Assembly (NCBI GenBank): GCA_965660935.1
Contig: CBFIBR010000021.1
Span: 1 to 36,372, forward strand
Source of the DNA: UBA1172 sp002457135
GTDB lineage: Bacteria; Pseudomonadota; Alphaproteobacteria; Puniceispirillales; UBA1172
Reading direction: 5' to 3'
DNA: 36,372 bases
Shown here piece by piece: positions 1 to 8,283 of the stretch (positions are counted from its first letter, which is position 1; each line of letters begins with the position of its first letter). The notes beneath the pieces were generated by a model, which saw only the letters and a program-made list of their open reading frames with translations, was not told the DNA's origin and did no database searches. Position numbers and translations under genes: made by a program.

Positions 1-39
1 CTGCTGGCCGGTTTCGGCTTTATTGCAGGGGTGCTGTGA
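1..39 (+). CDS. C-terminal tail of a membrane protein (partial)
   Basis: The first frame is open from the window edge and ends at TGA 37-39, encoding a 12-residue hydrophobic tail (LLAGFGFIAGVL). This looks like the last transmembrane helix of a permease. The stop overlaps the next gene's ATG at 39 as TGATG, which suggests translational coupling. A dicarboxylate-type transporter would suit the operon, but the family cannot be told from 12 residues. Confidence 0.5.
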   Translation: MLAGFGFIAGVL

Positions 40-1838
40 TGATGATTGAACGCCATGAAACCGATATCCTGATCCTGGGTTCCGGCGGGGCAGGGCTGTT
101 TGCCGCGCTCCATGCCAAACAGGCCAATCCTGATCTGGATATCACCCTTGCCGTCAAGGGGCTGATCGGCAAAAGCGGCTGCACCCGCATGGTTCAGGGC
201 GGCTATAACGTTGCGCTCAACCCGGGTGACAGCATCGAACGTCATTTCATGGATACCATCGCCGGCGGCAAATGGCTGCCTGATCAGGACCTTGCCTGGA
301 CGCTCTGTGTCAAGGCGGTGGAACGGATACAGGAGCTGGAAAACGAAATCGGCTGTTTCTTTGATCGCAACGATGATGGCACGCTCCACCAAAAGGCCTT
401 TGCCGGGCAGAGTTTTGATCGCACGGCCCATAAATCCGACCTCACCGGGATTGAGATCATCAACCGGCTGATGGAAAAGGTCTGGGCAGCGCAGGTCAGG
501 CGGCTTGAGGAACACCGGGCCATCAAGCTGATCCCGGCGAAGGATGGCTCCGGGCTTGCCGGGGTGGTGCTGATCGATATCAGGACCGGGCAATACCGTT
601 ACATCGCCGCCAAGGCTGTGCTGATGGCAACGGGTGCCGGGCCGACCATGTACCTCTACCACACGCCATCGGGCGACAAGACCTGTGACGGTCTGGCCAT
701 GATGCTCGACTATGGGCTGAGCCTGCGTGACATGGAAATGGTGCAATTCCACCCCACAGGGTTGCTGGGCGGGCCTGATACCCGCATGACCGGAACAGTG
801 CTTGAGGAAGGCCTGCGCGGTGCGGGCGGCTATCTGCTCAACGGGGCGGGGGAACGCTTCATGGCATCCTATGACCCGGCCGGTGAGCGCGCCACCCGTG
901 ATATTGTCAGCCGCGGTATCTTTAACGAGATGCGCGAAGGCCGCACCACCGCCATGGGCGGGGTCTATATCGCCATGAGCCATCTTGGCCCTGAAAAGGT
1001 TGAAAAGGCCTTTCCCGGAATGGTCAAGCGGTGCCGGGATTGCGGTTTCGATCTGGCGGGCGGCCGGGTCGAGGTCGTTCCCACCGCGCATTACATGATG
1101 GGCGGGGTTGAATTTGGGCTGGATACCGCCACCGCTTTACCGGGGCTGTTCGCGGCGGGTGAGGATTGCGGCGGGGTTCATGGTGCCAACCGGCTGGGCG
1201 GGAATGGCGTTGCCAATTCAACCGTCTTTGGCGGCATTGCGGGGGACAGCATGGCCGCTTTCGTCAAGGCAAACCCGCACTATCGTGACCCTGATGAAAG
1301 CGTGATTGATGCCGCGATTGCCGAGGCTGAATACCCCTTTACCCACCTCACAGGGAATAGTGCCGGGGGGGATATCGCCGGGTTGCGTGATGATCTGGCG
1401 CAGACGATGTGGGATGATATCGGGATCATGCGTGATAAAGCCGGGATCAGGGCTGGGCTTGAAACACTCCGCCAGCATGAGGCCGCACTGGAAGGGATCG
1501 GGGTGGCTGATGGCAACCGTGCCTTCAACCTGACCTGGCATGACTGGCTCAACCTCAAATCACTGATTTCAATCTCGAAGGTGATCGGCACCGCCGCGCT
1601 GGCGCGTGAGGACAGTCGAGGGGCGCATTTCAGGGAAGATTTCCCGGCAACAGGATCGCTTGAGGAAACCCGTTTCACCTCAGTCAGCCAACAGGATGGC
1701 CAGCTCAATCTGGCCATGAAAAAGGTTGCGTTCACCCGGGTCAAACCCGGTCAAAGCCTGATCGACGGTGACGTGGGAGCGCCAACCCAGGGCCAAATAA
1801 AGGCCCCCAAAAACAAAACTCAAGTGGTGGCGGAGTAG
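39..1838 (+). CDS. FrdA/SdhA-like FAD flavoprotein (fumarate reductase/succinate dehydrogenase family)
   Basis: About 599 residues, close to SdhA/FrdA length. An N-terminal dinucleotide-binding motif (LILGSGGAGLFAALHA) is followed by family signatures: MVQFHPTGL, the EGLRGAGGYLLN loop, ERATRDIVSRGI with the expected catalytic arginine region, PTAHYMMGGV, and GVHGANRLGGNGVANS near the end of the FAD domain. The helical C-terminal domain follows. The histidine that covalently binds FAD in SdhA (SHT..AQGG) is absent: the matching segment reads SGCTRMVQGG, so FAD should be non-covalent, as in NadB and soluble fumarate reductases. ATG at 39 overlaps the upstream stop; ATG 42 and GTG 36 are alternatives. 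It lies 4 bp before a split fumarase. It probably oxidises or reduces a succinate-like acid, but the substrate is unknown. No iron-sulfur or membrane-anchor subunit is visible in the window. Confidence 0.85.
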   Translation: MMIERHETDILILGSGGAGLFAALHAKQANPDLDITLAVKGLIGKSGCTRMVQGGYNVALNPGDSIERHFMDTIAGGKWLPDQDLAWTLCVKAVERIQELENEIGCFFDRNDDGTLHQKAFAGQSFDRTAHKSDLTGIEIINRLMEKVWAAQVRRLEEHRAIKLIPAKDGSGLAGVVLIDIRTGQYRYIAAKAVLMATGAGPTMYLYHTPSGDKTCDGLAMMLDYGLSLRDMEMVQFHPTGLLGGPDTRMTGTVLEEGLRGAGGYLLNGAGERFMASYDPAGERATRDIVSRGIFNEMREGRTTAMGGVYIAMSHLGPEKVEKAFPGMVKRCRDCGFDLAGGRVEVVPTAHYMMGGVEFGLDTATALPGLFAAGEDCGGVHGANRLGGNGVANSTVFGGIAGDSMAAFVKANPHYRDPDESVIDAAIAEAEYPFTHLTGNSAGGDIAGLRDDLAQTMWDDIGIMRDKAGIRAGLETLRQHEAALEGIGVADGNRAFNLTWHDWLNLKSLISISKVIGTAALAREDSRGAHFREDFPATGSLEETRFTSVSQQDGQLNLAMKKVAFTRVKPGQSLIDGDVGAPTQGQIKAPKNKTQVVAE

Positions 1839-1842
1839 AGAC

Positions 1843-2772
1843 ATGACAATAACAGCGACCATGGTTGAAGAGGCCGCTTTCGCGATCATGCAGAAGGCAG
1901 CCATTGATATTCCCGATGATTACCTGAATGGCATCAGGGGGATGACCGACAAGGAAGAGGGTGACCTTTCCGCCTTTGTGTTGCAGGCCATGCTGGAGAA
2001 TTATGAAGCCGCCAGTGAGGATCGCCGCCCGATGTGCGCTGATACCGGCCTGCCGCGCTATTTCGTCAAGGTCGGGGACAAGGCGAGGCTGGAGAGTTTC
2101 ACCGGGCTTGATCGCAGTTTGCGCGCCGCCACCGCCAGGGCCACACGGGAAATCCCGCTCAGGCCAAATCGGGTTCATCCACTATGGCGAACCGAACACA
2201 ACAACAACCTCGGGATCAACGCGCCCGAAGTGGACTGGAGCTTTGAGCCTGATGCGGACTGGGTGGATATCACCACGGTTCATAAAGGCGGGCTGTTCGG
2301 CAGTGATTACCGGATGCTGTTCCCCGGTGACGGGATTGACGGCATCAAGCGGTTTCTGCTGGATACCCTGATCGCCTTTGGCAAGCGCGGTCTGGCCTGT
2401 CAGCCTGCCATTGTCGGGGTGGGGATCGGCGGGTCCAAGGACACCTGCATGCAACTGGGCAAACAGGCGGCCTGCCTGCGCGTGGTGGGTGACCGCAATC
2501 CCGATGCTGAAATCGCCCGGCTCGAAGATGAGCTGAAAGACCTAGGCAATTCCATCGGCATGGGGGCGATGGGGTTTGTCGGCTCCTCCATGGTGGTCGA
2601 TTGCCATATTGAGGTTGGCTACACCCATACCGGCGGCATGCCGGTGAGCGTGCATACCTTCTGCCTGTCATCGCGCCGGGCCACTGCCCGCCTGCACGCC
2701 GATGGCAGCATCAGTTATCGCACTGACCCCGATTGGTTCACCCCTTACATGCGACGGGAGGGCATCCAGTGA
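1843..2772 (+). CDS. Class I fumarase / L(+)-tartrate dehydratase-type hydro-lyase, alpha subunit
   Basis: A 309-residue protein matching the N-terminal domain of iron-sulfur class I fumarases, encoded separately as in two-subunit fumarases and tartrate dehydratase TtdA. Three cysteines fit as [4Fe-4S] ligands: C65 in MCADTGLP, C202 in GGSKDTCMQLGK and C274 in HTFCLSSRR. The product would hydrate fumarate, or dehydrate malate or a tartrate-like acid, with the beta subunit. Start ATG 1843 is 4 bp after the flavoprotein stop. Its TGA 2770-2772 overlaps the next start as GTGA. Pairing with an FrdA-like flavoprotein suggests successive steps: oxidation to an unsaturated dicarboxylate, then hydration. 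The family is clear; the exact acid (fumarate, tartrate, mesaconate) is not. Confidence 0.88.
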   Translation: MTITATMVEEAAFAIMQKAAIDIPDDYLNGIRGMTDKEEGDLSAFVLQAMLENYEAASEDRRPMCADTGLPRYFVKVGDKARLESFTGLDRSLRAATARATREIPLRPNRVHPLWRTEHNNNLGINAPEVDWSFEPDADWVDITTVHKGGLFGSDYRMLFPGDGIDGIKRFLLDTLIAFGKRGLACQPAIVGVGIGGSKDTCMQLGKQAACLRVVGDRNPDAEIARLEDELKDLGNSIGMGAMGFVGSSMVVDCHIEVGYTHTGGMPVSVHTFCLSSRRATARLHADGSISYRTDPDWFTPYMRREGIQ

Positions 2773-3461
2773 GCAAAATCAGCCAGACCAAAAAAAACCT
2801 CACCACCCACCGGGTTGACCTGCCTGCCTCGGCTGAGGCGATTGCCGCCTTCAGGCCTGGTGATGTGGTTTACCTGAACGGTGTTGTCTACACCGCGCGT
2901 GAAGGCATCTATCAACGCATACTCGGTGATGGTGTGGACCTGCCGGTTGATGATCTGGCGGCGATCAGCAACGCCAATTTTCACTGCTCCCCCGCCGCCG
3001 CGCCTGATGGTGAGGGCAGTTATACCATCGGCGGGGTGACGGCCACCGCGTCCTTCCGGTTCTCAAAATGGATGGCGCAATGGCTGGATGCAACCGGCAC
3101 CAAACTGGTCATCGGCAAGGGCGGCATGCCGCGCCAGGATTATGCTGAAATTCTGGCACCGCGCGGGGCCGTCTACCTGACCACGGTGGGGTATGGCACA
3201 GGCGCGCTGCTGGGGCGCGGGGTCAAATCGGTGCGGGATGTGTTCTGGCTCGATGAGCTTGGCATTGCCCAGGCCATGTGGATGTTTGAGGTGGAGGATT
3301 TCGGCCCCTTTATCGTTGACAGCGACCTTGAGGGCAATTCGCTCTTCGCTGATCACGGTGACCAGATCAATGCCGGGATTGATGCGCTTTATGAAGGGTT
3401 GAAAAAACCCGCGCTGCATCGTTATGGCGAAACCGACAACCGCGAAGATGAGTTGATGTAA
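2769..3461 (+). CDS. Class I fumarase / L(+)-tartrate dehydratase-type hydro-lyase, beta subunit
   Basis: About 230 residues, corresponding to the C-terminal (swivelling) domain of class I fumarases. It contains the typical LNGVVYTAREGIYQRI entry, the IGKGGMP..DYAEIL segment and the GAVYLTTVGYGTGALLGRGVK stretch near the substrate site. The chosen start is GTG 2769 (V-S-K-I-S), which overlaps the alpha-subunit stop by 4 bp (GTGA) and is typical of coupled subunits. An in-frame ATG at 2733 would run 40 bp into the alpha gene and is less likely. Its TAA 3459-3461 is followed immediately by the ATG of the LysR gene. It forms the hydratase with the alpha subunit. Confidence 0.88.
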   Translation: MSKISQTKKNLTTHRVDLPASAEAIAAFRPGDVVYLNGVVYTAREGIYQRILGDGVDLPVDDLAAISNANFHCSPAAAPDGEGSYTIGGVTATASFRFSKWMAQWLDATGTKLVIGKGGMPRQDYAEILAPRGAVYLTTVGYGTGALLGRGVKSVRDVFWLDELGIAQAMWMFEVEDFGPFIVDSDLEGNSLFADHGDQINAGIDALYEGLKKPALHRYGETDNREDELM

Positions 3462-4343
3462 ATGCCGAATATCAAGACCCTCAAAGCGTTCCGTAGCGTA
3501 GCCGACCATGGCAGTTTTTATGCCGCCGCCGCCGAGAACGACTGTTCCATCAGCAAGATCAGCTTGCAGATCCAGGCGCTTGAACGCTTTGCCGGCATCA
3601 TCCTTTTTGACCGGACCCATAAACCGCCCCCGATCACCGAGGCCGGCAAGCTCTACCTCGACAAGGTTGATGCTGTCCTCTCGGCATGGGAGGAGCTGGA
3701 AAATTCAGGCGTTGAGGTGCTGGAGGGCGATATCAGCATCGGCACGGTGCATACGGCCCTCACCGGGATGCTGCCGCAGGTCTTGAAGCGCATCAGCACC
3801 GAGTTGCCGAATTTCAACCTGACCGTGATCCCGGGCTATAGCCATTTTCTGGAAGAGGAAATCATCGCAGGCAGGATTGATTTCGCGCTCCTGTCCAGGC
3901 CTGAACAACGCAGCGGCATGCTGCAATACTGCCCCGTGCTGGAAGAAGAACTGGTGCTGATCGCCCATGAAAGCCAAAAAGGCGATACACCCGAAGAATG
4001 CCTCAGGAACAACAACTACCTGATGTTTGATCCCAACACCCGGATCGGGGCGATGATTGAAAACCTGCTGGCGAATTACGCGATCAGGAGCGATCAATCA
4101 ATGGAGATCGATTCGCTCGAAGGCATGCTGGCCATGGTCAGCCATGGGCTGGGGGTGTCGATCGTGCCGATGTCAACGACGCTGAAACTCCCCGACGGGG
4201 TTCGTATTCTGCATTTTGATGATGCGCCGTCACGCCAGCTCTGCCTGGTTTACCCGAAAATCGGCCGCAAGATCAGCCTGGCCGATACCATCCTTGAATG
4301 CTTTCGCATGGATCAGGCGAATGGATCAGGTCTAACCCGATAA
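3462..4343 (+). CDS. LysR-family transcriptional regulator
   Basis: A 293-residue LysR-type regulator. Residues 1-60 form the winged helix-turn-helix (TLKAFRSVADHGSFYAAAAE, then SKISLQIQALERFAG and LFDRTHKPPPITEAG). Residues from about 90 form the periplasmic-binding-protein-like effector domain, with EEELVLIAHE and the SLEGMLAMVSHGLGVSIVP region. It starts at the base after the hydratase beta stop and is the last gene of the operon, so it probably controls the flavoprotein/fumarase genes in response to their substrate. LysR regulators more often lie divergent from their targets, so the co-transcribed position is mildly unusual. The effector is unknown. Confidence 0.9.
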   Translation: MPNIKTLKAFRSVADHGSFYAAAAENDCSISKISLQIQALERFAGIILFDRTHKPPPITEAGKLYLDKVDAVLSAWEELENSGVEVLEGDISIGTVHTALTGMLPQVLKRISTELPNFNLTVIPGYSHFLEEEIIAGRIDFALLSRPEQRSGMLQYCPVLEEELVLIAHESQKGDTPEECLRNNNYLMFDPNTRIGAMIENLLANYAIRSDQSMEIDSLEGMLAMVSHGLGVSIVPMSTTLKLPDGVRILHFDDAPSRQLCLVYPKIGRKISLADTILECFRMDQANGSGLTR

Positions 4344-4350
4344 AGCGGGA

Positions 4351-5955
4351 TCAGAAAGTCGGTGCGGGCAGGCCCTCAATGATGGTGTTGATCACCACCG
4401 GCTTGCGGCCATTAAAGGATGCGGTCAGGGCTTTCACGAAACTGGCGGTGTCTTCGGCCATTACGCCCTTGGCCCCAACGGCTGATGCCATGCGGTCATA
4501 GCGGGTTGTTGCATCCAGCATACAGCCTTCCATCCGGTTGGCCCCGAACTGCCGCTTCTGGATTTCGACCTCGGCCCCCCAGCGATAGTCATTGCCGATG
4601 ATGAACGTGATGGGCAGGTCGTATTTCCGGGCAATCTCAATTTCCATGAAATGAAAACCGGCGGTGCCATCACCCAGCAGGGCGATGACGCGCCGCCCGG
4701 GATTGGCCATGGCCGCACCAACCGCTTGCGGGATCGACCCGCCAATGGCCCCTGACAGCCCGTTGATATGCATCTGTTCCGTGGGCAGGATGGATTGTGA
4801 CCACTGGCCGAACTCACCACCATCAATGATCAGAATAGGCGGCGTTTCCATTTCGGTGATGACCGCGTTCATGGCGTTGAGGATCGCAGGCGCGGTGGCG
4901 GTCTCCCCTTCCTTGGGGTGGGGCGGTCTCTTCCTGGTGGCGGCGGTTACCGATTCCATCCAGGCCTTTGGCCCCTTGACCGTGTTGGCCTCGATCAGGG
5001 CATTGAGCGCGCTGACAGGATCACCAAGGCAACCCCATTCGAGGCGGCCTGAAATCAGGTTGCTGGCCCGGGCGATACTGTCAGCCTCAGCCGCGACCAT
5101 GGCAATCCGCTCGCATGGCATGACCTGCTCATCACCGAACCCGAGGGTGAAATCAACATCCTTGTCGATCAGCACAATCTGGTCAGCGGCCTTCAGGATG
5201 GAGCGCAGATCACCGAGGGCGGGGTCATTCAGCCCACGCGGGCTTTGCATGGTGATGACCGGGATCTGCAAGGCGTCCTGCGCCTTTCGGGTCAGCCCGG
5301 GCTGGCATGTCTCGGACAGCGAAGGCCCGGTGATGATCAGCGGGTTGGAGGCATTATCCAGCATCGACAGGATGGCGTGCAGATCAGCCTGGCTGAGCGG
5401 AGACAGCTCAGCGTTGAATTCCAGCGCGTTTGTATCCGCGGGGGCGGTTGTTTCGTTCAGCATGTCTTCGGGCAAGGCGATATGCACAGGGCCGGGGCGG
5501 CCTGATTGCGCCATCCGGATACCGCCCGCAATATCGAGCGGCAGTCGTTCCGGGTTGGTGCAACGCCAGCTTTCCTTGACCAGCCCGCGGGTTGTCAGGG
5601 ACTGATCAAATTCCTGAAACGCCCCCATGCTGTCACGATTGGTGGGGCTGTCACCCGACAGCAGCAACAGGGGGGTCTGGCTCTGCATAACGGGGTAGAG
5701 CGGGCCCAGCGCATTGGTGAAACCGGGGGCCGCGGTGACAAGGGCAACCCCGACCTTACCTGAGGCACGGGAATAACCATCGGCCATGTAGACGGCCCCG
5801 CCCTCATGCCGGGCGTGAACAATCCGCAGGGGCTTGCCGATAGCGGCATCATAAATCGACATGATCTGGTTGCCGGACAGGCTGAAAACCGTGTCTGTCC
5901 CCGCCATGATGAGGCTGTCAACAAGACGGTCTGCTGCGCGTGTCTGGTCGGTCAT
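4351..5955 (-). CDS. Thiamine-diphosphate-dependent enzyme (acetolactate synthase / decarboxylase superfamily)
   Basis: A 534-residue three-domain ThDP enzyme. The N-terminal PYR domain has RHEGGAVYMADGYSRASG with the conserved catalytic glutamate at E51. A central DHS-like domain follows. The C-terminal PP domain has GDGTAGFHFMEIEIARK ending in GND, the Mg-ThDP motif. Start ATG 5955 is preceded by GAAGGA at good spacing; an upstream in-frame start at 5991 has none. The gene is divergent from hydroxypyruvate-isomerase and tartronate-semialdehyde-reductase-like genes, the usual partners of glyoxylate carboligase (Gcl). However, Gcl carries valine at position 51, so this is not a canonical Gcl. 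Acetolactate-synthase-like, sulfoacetaldehyde acetyltransferase-like or 2-oxoacid decarboxylase roles remain possible. Confidence 0.85.
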   Translation of the reverse strand: MTDQTRAADRLVDSLIMAGTDTVFSLSGNQIMSIYDAAIGKPLRIVHARHEGGAVYMADGYSRASGKVGVALVTAAPGFTNALGPLYPVMQSQTPLLLLSGDSPTNRDSMGAFQEFDQSLTTRGLVKESWRCTNPERLPLDIAGGIRMAQSGRPGPVHIALPEDMLNETTAPADTNALEFNAELSPLSQADLHAILSMLDNASNPLIITGPSLSETCQPGLTRKAQDALQIPVITMQSPRGLNDPALGDLRSILKAADQIVLIDKDVDFTLGFGDEQVMPCERIAMVAAEADSIARASNLISGRLEWGCLGDPVSALNALIEANTVKGPKAWMESVTAATRKRPPHPKEGETATAPAILNAMNAVITEMETPPILIIDGGEFGQWSQSILPTEQMHINGLSGAIGGSIPQAVGAAMANPGRRVIALLGDGTAGFHFMEIEIARKYDLPITFIIGNDYRWGAEVEIQKRQFGANRMEGCMLDATTRYDRMASAVGAKGVMAEDTASFVKALTASFNGRKPVVINTIIEGLPAPTF

Positions 5956-6010
5956 GCCTGATCCTTCACCGTTAATAATCCCAAGCCTCATCCCGGAAAG
6001 CTTGAAAAAC

Positions 6011-6031
6011 AGAATGCTACGGAAGCATTCT
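6011..6031. promoter_or_regulatory. 8-bp perfect inverted repeat in a divergent promoter region
   Basis: AGAATGCT and its exact reverse complement AGCATTCT are separated by 5 bp (acgga). The element lies 56 bp upstream of the ThDP enzyme start and 165 bp upstream of the isomerase start. A 21-bp dyad in a divergent intergenic region is the classic form of a dimeric repressor site. No transcription factor gene lies next to it, so the regulator is unknown. Confidence 0.4.
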
Positions 6032-6195
6032 ATAGACCTTATCCTTTACGGCAAGGAATGATTAGGTTCAACTTGATGCCAGTCTGGGGTGCCTGGAAGT
6101 CTGGTAAGGGAAGGCGCGGGGCAAAGAAGGGCACTATTCCTGCCTCGCAATGACCGGGCCAGATTTGAGGCATGGAACGTCAAGAGGATGCAAGA

Positions 6196-7026
6196 ATGAA
6201 ATTTTCAGCCAATCTGGGTTTCCTGTGGGCGGATCAACCGCTCGAGGAAGCCGTCGCCTCCGCGGCGGCGGCAGGGTTCGATGCGGTCGAATTCCACTGG
6301 CCCCATGAAACGCATCCCGAAACCCCTGCTGAAACCTTGAATGAGGTCATCTCGGCCAACAGGATCACCGCGCTTTCGGTCAACACAGCCCGGGGTCAGG
6401 TTGGGGGGAGTGCAGGGCGTTTTGGGCTTTGCGCCATCCCGGGGGCTGAGGATGAGGCGCGATCAGCCCTCTATGAAGCGATGGATTATGCCGCCCGTCT
6501 CGGGGCGACCGGCATTCATGCCATGGCCGGGATCACCGATGATGCAGCGGCGGGTGCTGTCTTTGAGCGGTTTCTGATTGAGGCCGCCCCGGCCGCCGGT
6601 GAACGGGGGCTGGACCTGCTGATTGAGCCGATAAACACCCATGATGTGCCAGGCTATTTTCTCACCAGTCCCGAGCAGGCGGCGGACCTGATTGCAGCAT
6701 CAGCCAGCCCGAGTGTCAGGATCCCAAGTGTCAGGATCCCGAGAGTCAGGATGATGTATGACTGTTATCACGCTGGCCGCATGGGGCGGGATATTCAGGC
6801 TGATCTCACCCGTTTCATGCCGGTGATCGGCCATATCCAGATCGCCGCTGTCCCGGATCGGGGTGAACCGGATGAGGGAGAGGTGGACTACCCCGCCATT
6901 CTTCGCCATCTTGAAGACCTCGGCTATGACGGGTTTATCGGTGCTGAATACAGGCCGAGGCAATCAACCGGAGACGGGCTGGGCTGGCTTGAGGCCTTCA
7001 GGAAGAATATTCGCAAGAGGATTTAG
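6196..7026 (+). CDS. hyi: Hydroxypyruvate isomerase-like sugar-phosphate-isomerase TIM barrel
   Basis: A 276-residue xylose-isomerase-like TIM barrel of the Hyi family. Visible parts are the N-terminal FSANLGFLWADQPLEEAVASAAAAGFDAVEFHWP strand-helix unit, GLDLLIEPINTHDVPGYFL with the metal-binding glutamate, MYDCYHAGRMGRD with the metal-site Asp/His, IGHIQIA, and the final GFIGAEYRP. Start ATG 6196 has AAGAGGA upstream; ATG 6172 is in frame but weaker. The enzyme interconverts hydroxypyruvate and tartronate semialdehyde. The next gene, 5 bp on, is a tartronate-semialdehyde reductase-like enzyme. Just before the MYDCYH strand there is a 15-bp tandem repeat giving (PSVRI)-type units, which inserts about 10 residues compared with the family. 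Confidence 0.8.
   Translation: MKFSANLGFLWADQPLEEAVASAAAAGFDAVEFHWPHETHPETPAETLNEVISANRITALSVNTARGQVGGSAGRFGLCAIPGAEDEARSALYEAMDYAARLGATGIHAMAGITDDAAAGAVFERFLIEAAPAAGERGLDLLIEPINTHDVPGYFLTSPEQAADLIAASASPSVRIPSVRIPRVRMMYDCYHAGRMGRDIQADLTRFMPVIGHIQIAAVPDRGEPDEGEVDYPAILRHLEDLGYDGFIGAEYRPRQSTGDGLGWLEAFRKNIRKRI
6709..6753 (+). repeat. Three tandem 15-bp in-frame repeats inside hyi
   Basis: The units are CCGAGTGTCAGGATC, CCAAGTGTCAGGATC and CCGAGAGTCAGGATG (6709-6723, 6724-6738, 6739-6753). They encode PSVRI-PSVRI-PRVRM and duplicate the residues leading into a conserved barrel strand. The reading frame is kept. It is one of five 15-bp tandem repeats in this window. Confidence 0.9.
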
Positions 7027-7031
7027 GCAGG

Positions 7032-7928
7032 ATGATGATGAAACTCCCCGTAATTGGCATGATCGGGCTGGGTGCAATGGGGCGGCCGATTGCGCTCAGG
7101 CTCCAGGCAGCCGGTTATCCGCTGACACTATATGCCCGCCGCGCCGAGGCGTTTGAAGAGGAGCTGAAACCGCTGGTGGAGGCCGGGGCCAAAATCGCGG
7201 ATACCCCGGCCGGGATGGCGGCGGAGGCTGATATCATCCTCCTTAACGTCATGGCCGGTGATGATGTCCGCTCGGTAATGACTGGCGGGGTTCACAGCGT
7301 TCTGGCGGGTGCGCAACCCGGGCTGATCATCACTGACCATTCAACGATTGATCCCGTCACCGCAAGGGAGGTTTCAGCCGCCGCCACCGCAACAGGCGCG
7401 CATTATATTGATGCCCCGGTTTCAGGTGGTGCCATCGGGGCTGAAGCCGGAACCCTCGTGACCATGATGGGCGGTGATCGGGGGGCGGTGGATAGACTGA
7501 TCCCGGTGCTGGAAAATTACACATCACGTCAGCTTCATCTCGGGGAAAGCGGTCAGGGGTCGATTGCCAAGCTCTGCAACCAGATCGCCCAGGTCATCAC
7601 CATTCAGGGTGTGGCTGAGGCGATGGCCTTTGCCCGTTCCATGGGGGGTGATGCTGATGCCGTGCGCGACGTCATGCTTTCCGGCTTTGCCTCAAGCCGG
7701 ATGCTGGAGTTGCAGGGGCCGCGCATGACCGCCAGTAATTATGAACCCGGGATGGAGACAAGACTCCTTGAAAAAGATAGCAGAATAGCCCTCACGGCAG
7801 CGCTGGCGGAGGGACTTGATCTGCCTGCGCTTGAGCTTACCCACGACCGACTTGTCACCGCTTGCGGCAATGGCTGGGACAAAAAGGATGTTGCTATCCT
7901 GTATGAGTTGATGACACGGAAAAAATAG
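7032..7928 (+). CDS. 2-hydroxy-3-oxopropionate (tartronate semialdehyde) reductase-like beta-hydroxyacid dehydrogenase
   Basis: A 298-residue beta-hydroxyacid dehydrogenase. The NAD(P) motif IGMIGLGAMGRPIALRL is at residues 8-24. The substrate-binding signature DAPVSGGAIGAEAGTL is at about 128-142. The catalytic lysine is K180 in GQGSIAKLCNQ. The all-alpha C-terminal domain follows. Close relatives are GarR/GlxR (tartronate semialdehyde to D-glycerate) and 3-hydroxyisobutyrate dehydrogenase. The hyi-like neighbour 5 bp upstream favours the first. Together the two genes would convert hydroxypyruvate or tartronate semialdehyde into glycerate. ATG 7032 follows a GGCAGG box; further ATGs at 7035 and 7038 are possible. 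Confidence 0.82.
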   Translation: MMMKLPVIGMIGLGAMGRPIALRLQAAGYPLTLYARRAEAFEEELKPLVEAGAKIADTPAGMAAEADIILLNVMAGDDVRSVMTGGVHSVLAGAQPGLIITDHSTIDPVTAREVSAAATATGAHYIDAPVSGGAIGAEAGTLVTMMGGDRGAVDRLIPVLENYTSRQLHLGESGQGSIAKLCNQIAQVITIQGVAEAMAFARSMGGDADAVRDVMLSGFASSRMLELQGPRMTASNYEPGMETRLLEKDSRIALTAALAEGLDLPALELTHDRLVTACGNGWDKKDVAILYELMTRKK

Positions 7929-8053
7929 AACCCATCCCTTGCCGGACAGATTTGTTGACCCATATCATTTTATGCTCGGTTCTGCAGACGGATATGACGA
8001 CTTTTTGTAGGGCTATTGAATTTGCACATGGGCTGCGTCAAGAGGATAAGGAA

Positions 8054-8266
8054 ATGTCTACAGGTAGGGTCAAGTGGTTTAACACGACCAAAGGTTTCGG
8101 CTTTATTGAACCCGATGAAGGTGGTTCGGATGCATTCGTGCATATCACCGCCGTTCAGGAAGCCGGTCTCAAGGAACTGGTTGAAGGCCAGCATCTCGAA
8201 TACGAAATGATGCCCGCCAAAAACGGTCGTGACTGTGCCATGAATCTCAAATTGCTTGAAGGCTGA
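8054..8266 (+). CDS. CspA-family cold-shock protein
   Basis: A 70-residue single cold-shock domain. The start is VKWFNTTKGFGFIEPDEG, with RNP1 at K13-I18 (KGFGFI) and RNP2 at D26-I31 (DAFVHI), followed by the usual basic tail of the barrel. It binds single-stranded RNA/DNA in the cytoplasm as an RNA chaperone. ATG 8054 has GATAAGGAA just upstream. The frame extends back to 7952, but that part has no family similarity. The 125 bp before the start are long enough for the extended 5' leader common in csp genes; no specific structure is claimed. Confidence 0.93.
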   Translation: MSTGRVKWFNTTKGFGFIEPDEGGSDAFVHITAVQEAGLKELVEGQHLEYEMMPAKNGRDCAMNLKLLEG

Positions 8267-8283
8267 GATCGCTCAGGCAGCAA

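Noticed and set aside
4351..5955. Naming the ThDP enzyme glyoxylate carboligase (gcl) from its neighbours
   Set aside because: Residue 51 is Glu, not the valine typical of Gcl. Context alone is not enough, so only the superfamily is called.
8263..8276. Small dyad CTGAG-ATCG-CTCAG after the cold-shock gene
   Set aside because: A 5-bp stem without a T-run overlapping the stop codon is too weak for a terminator call.
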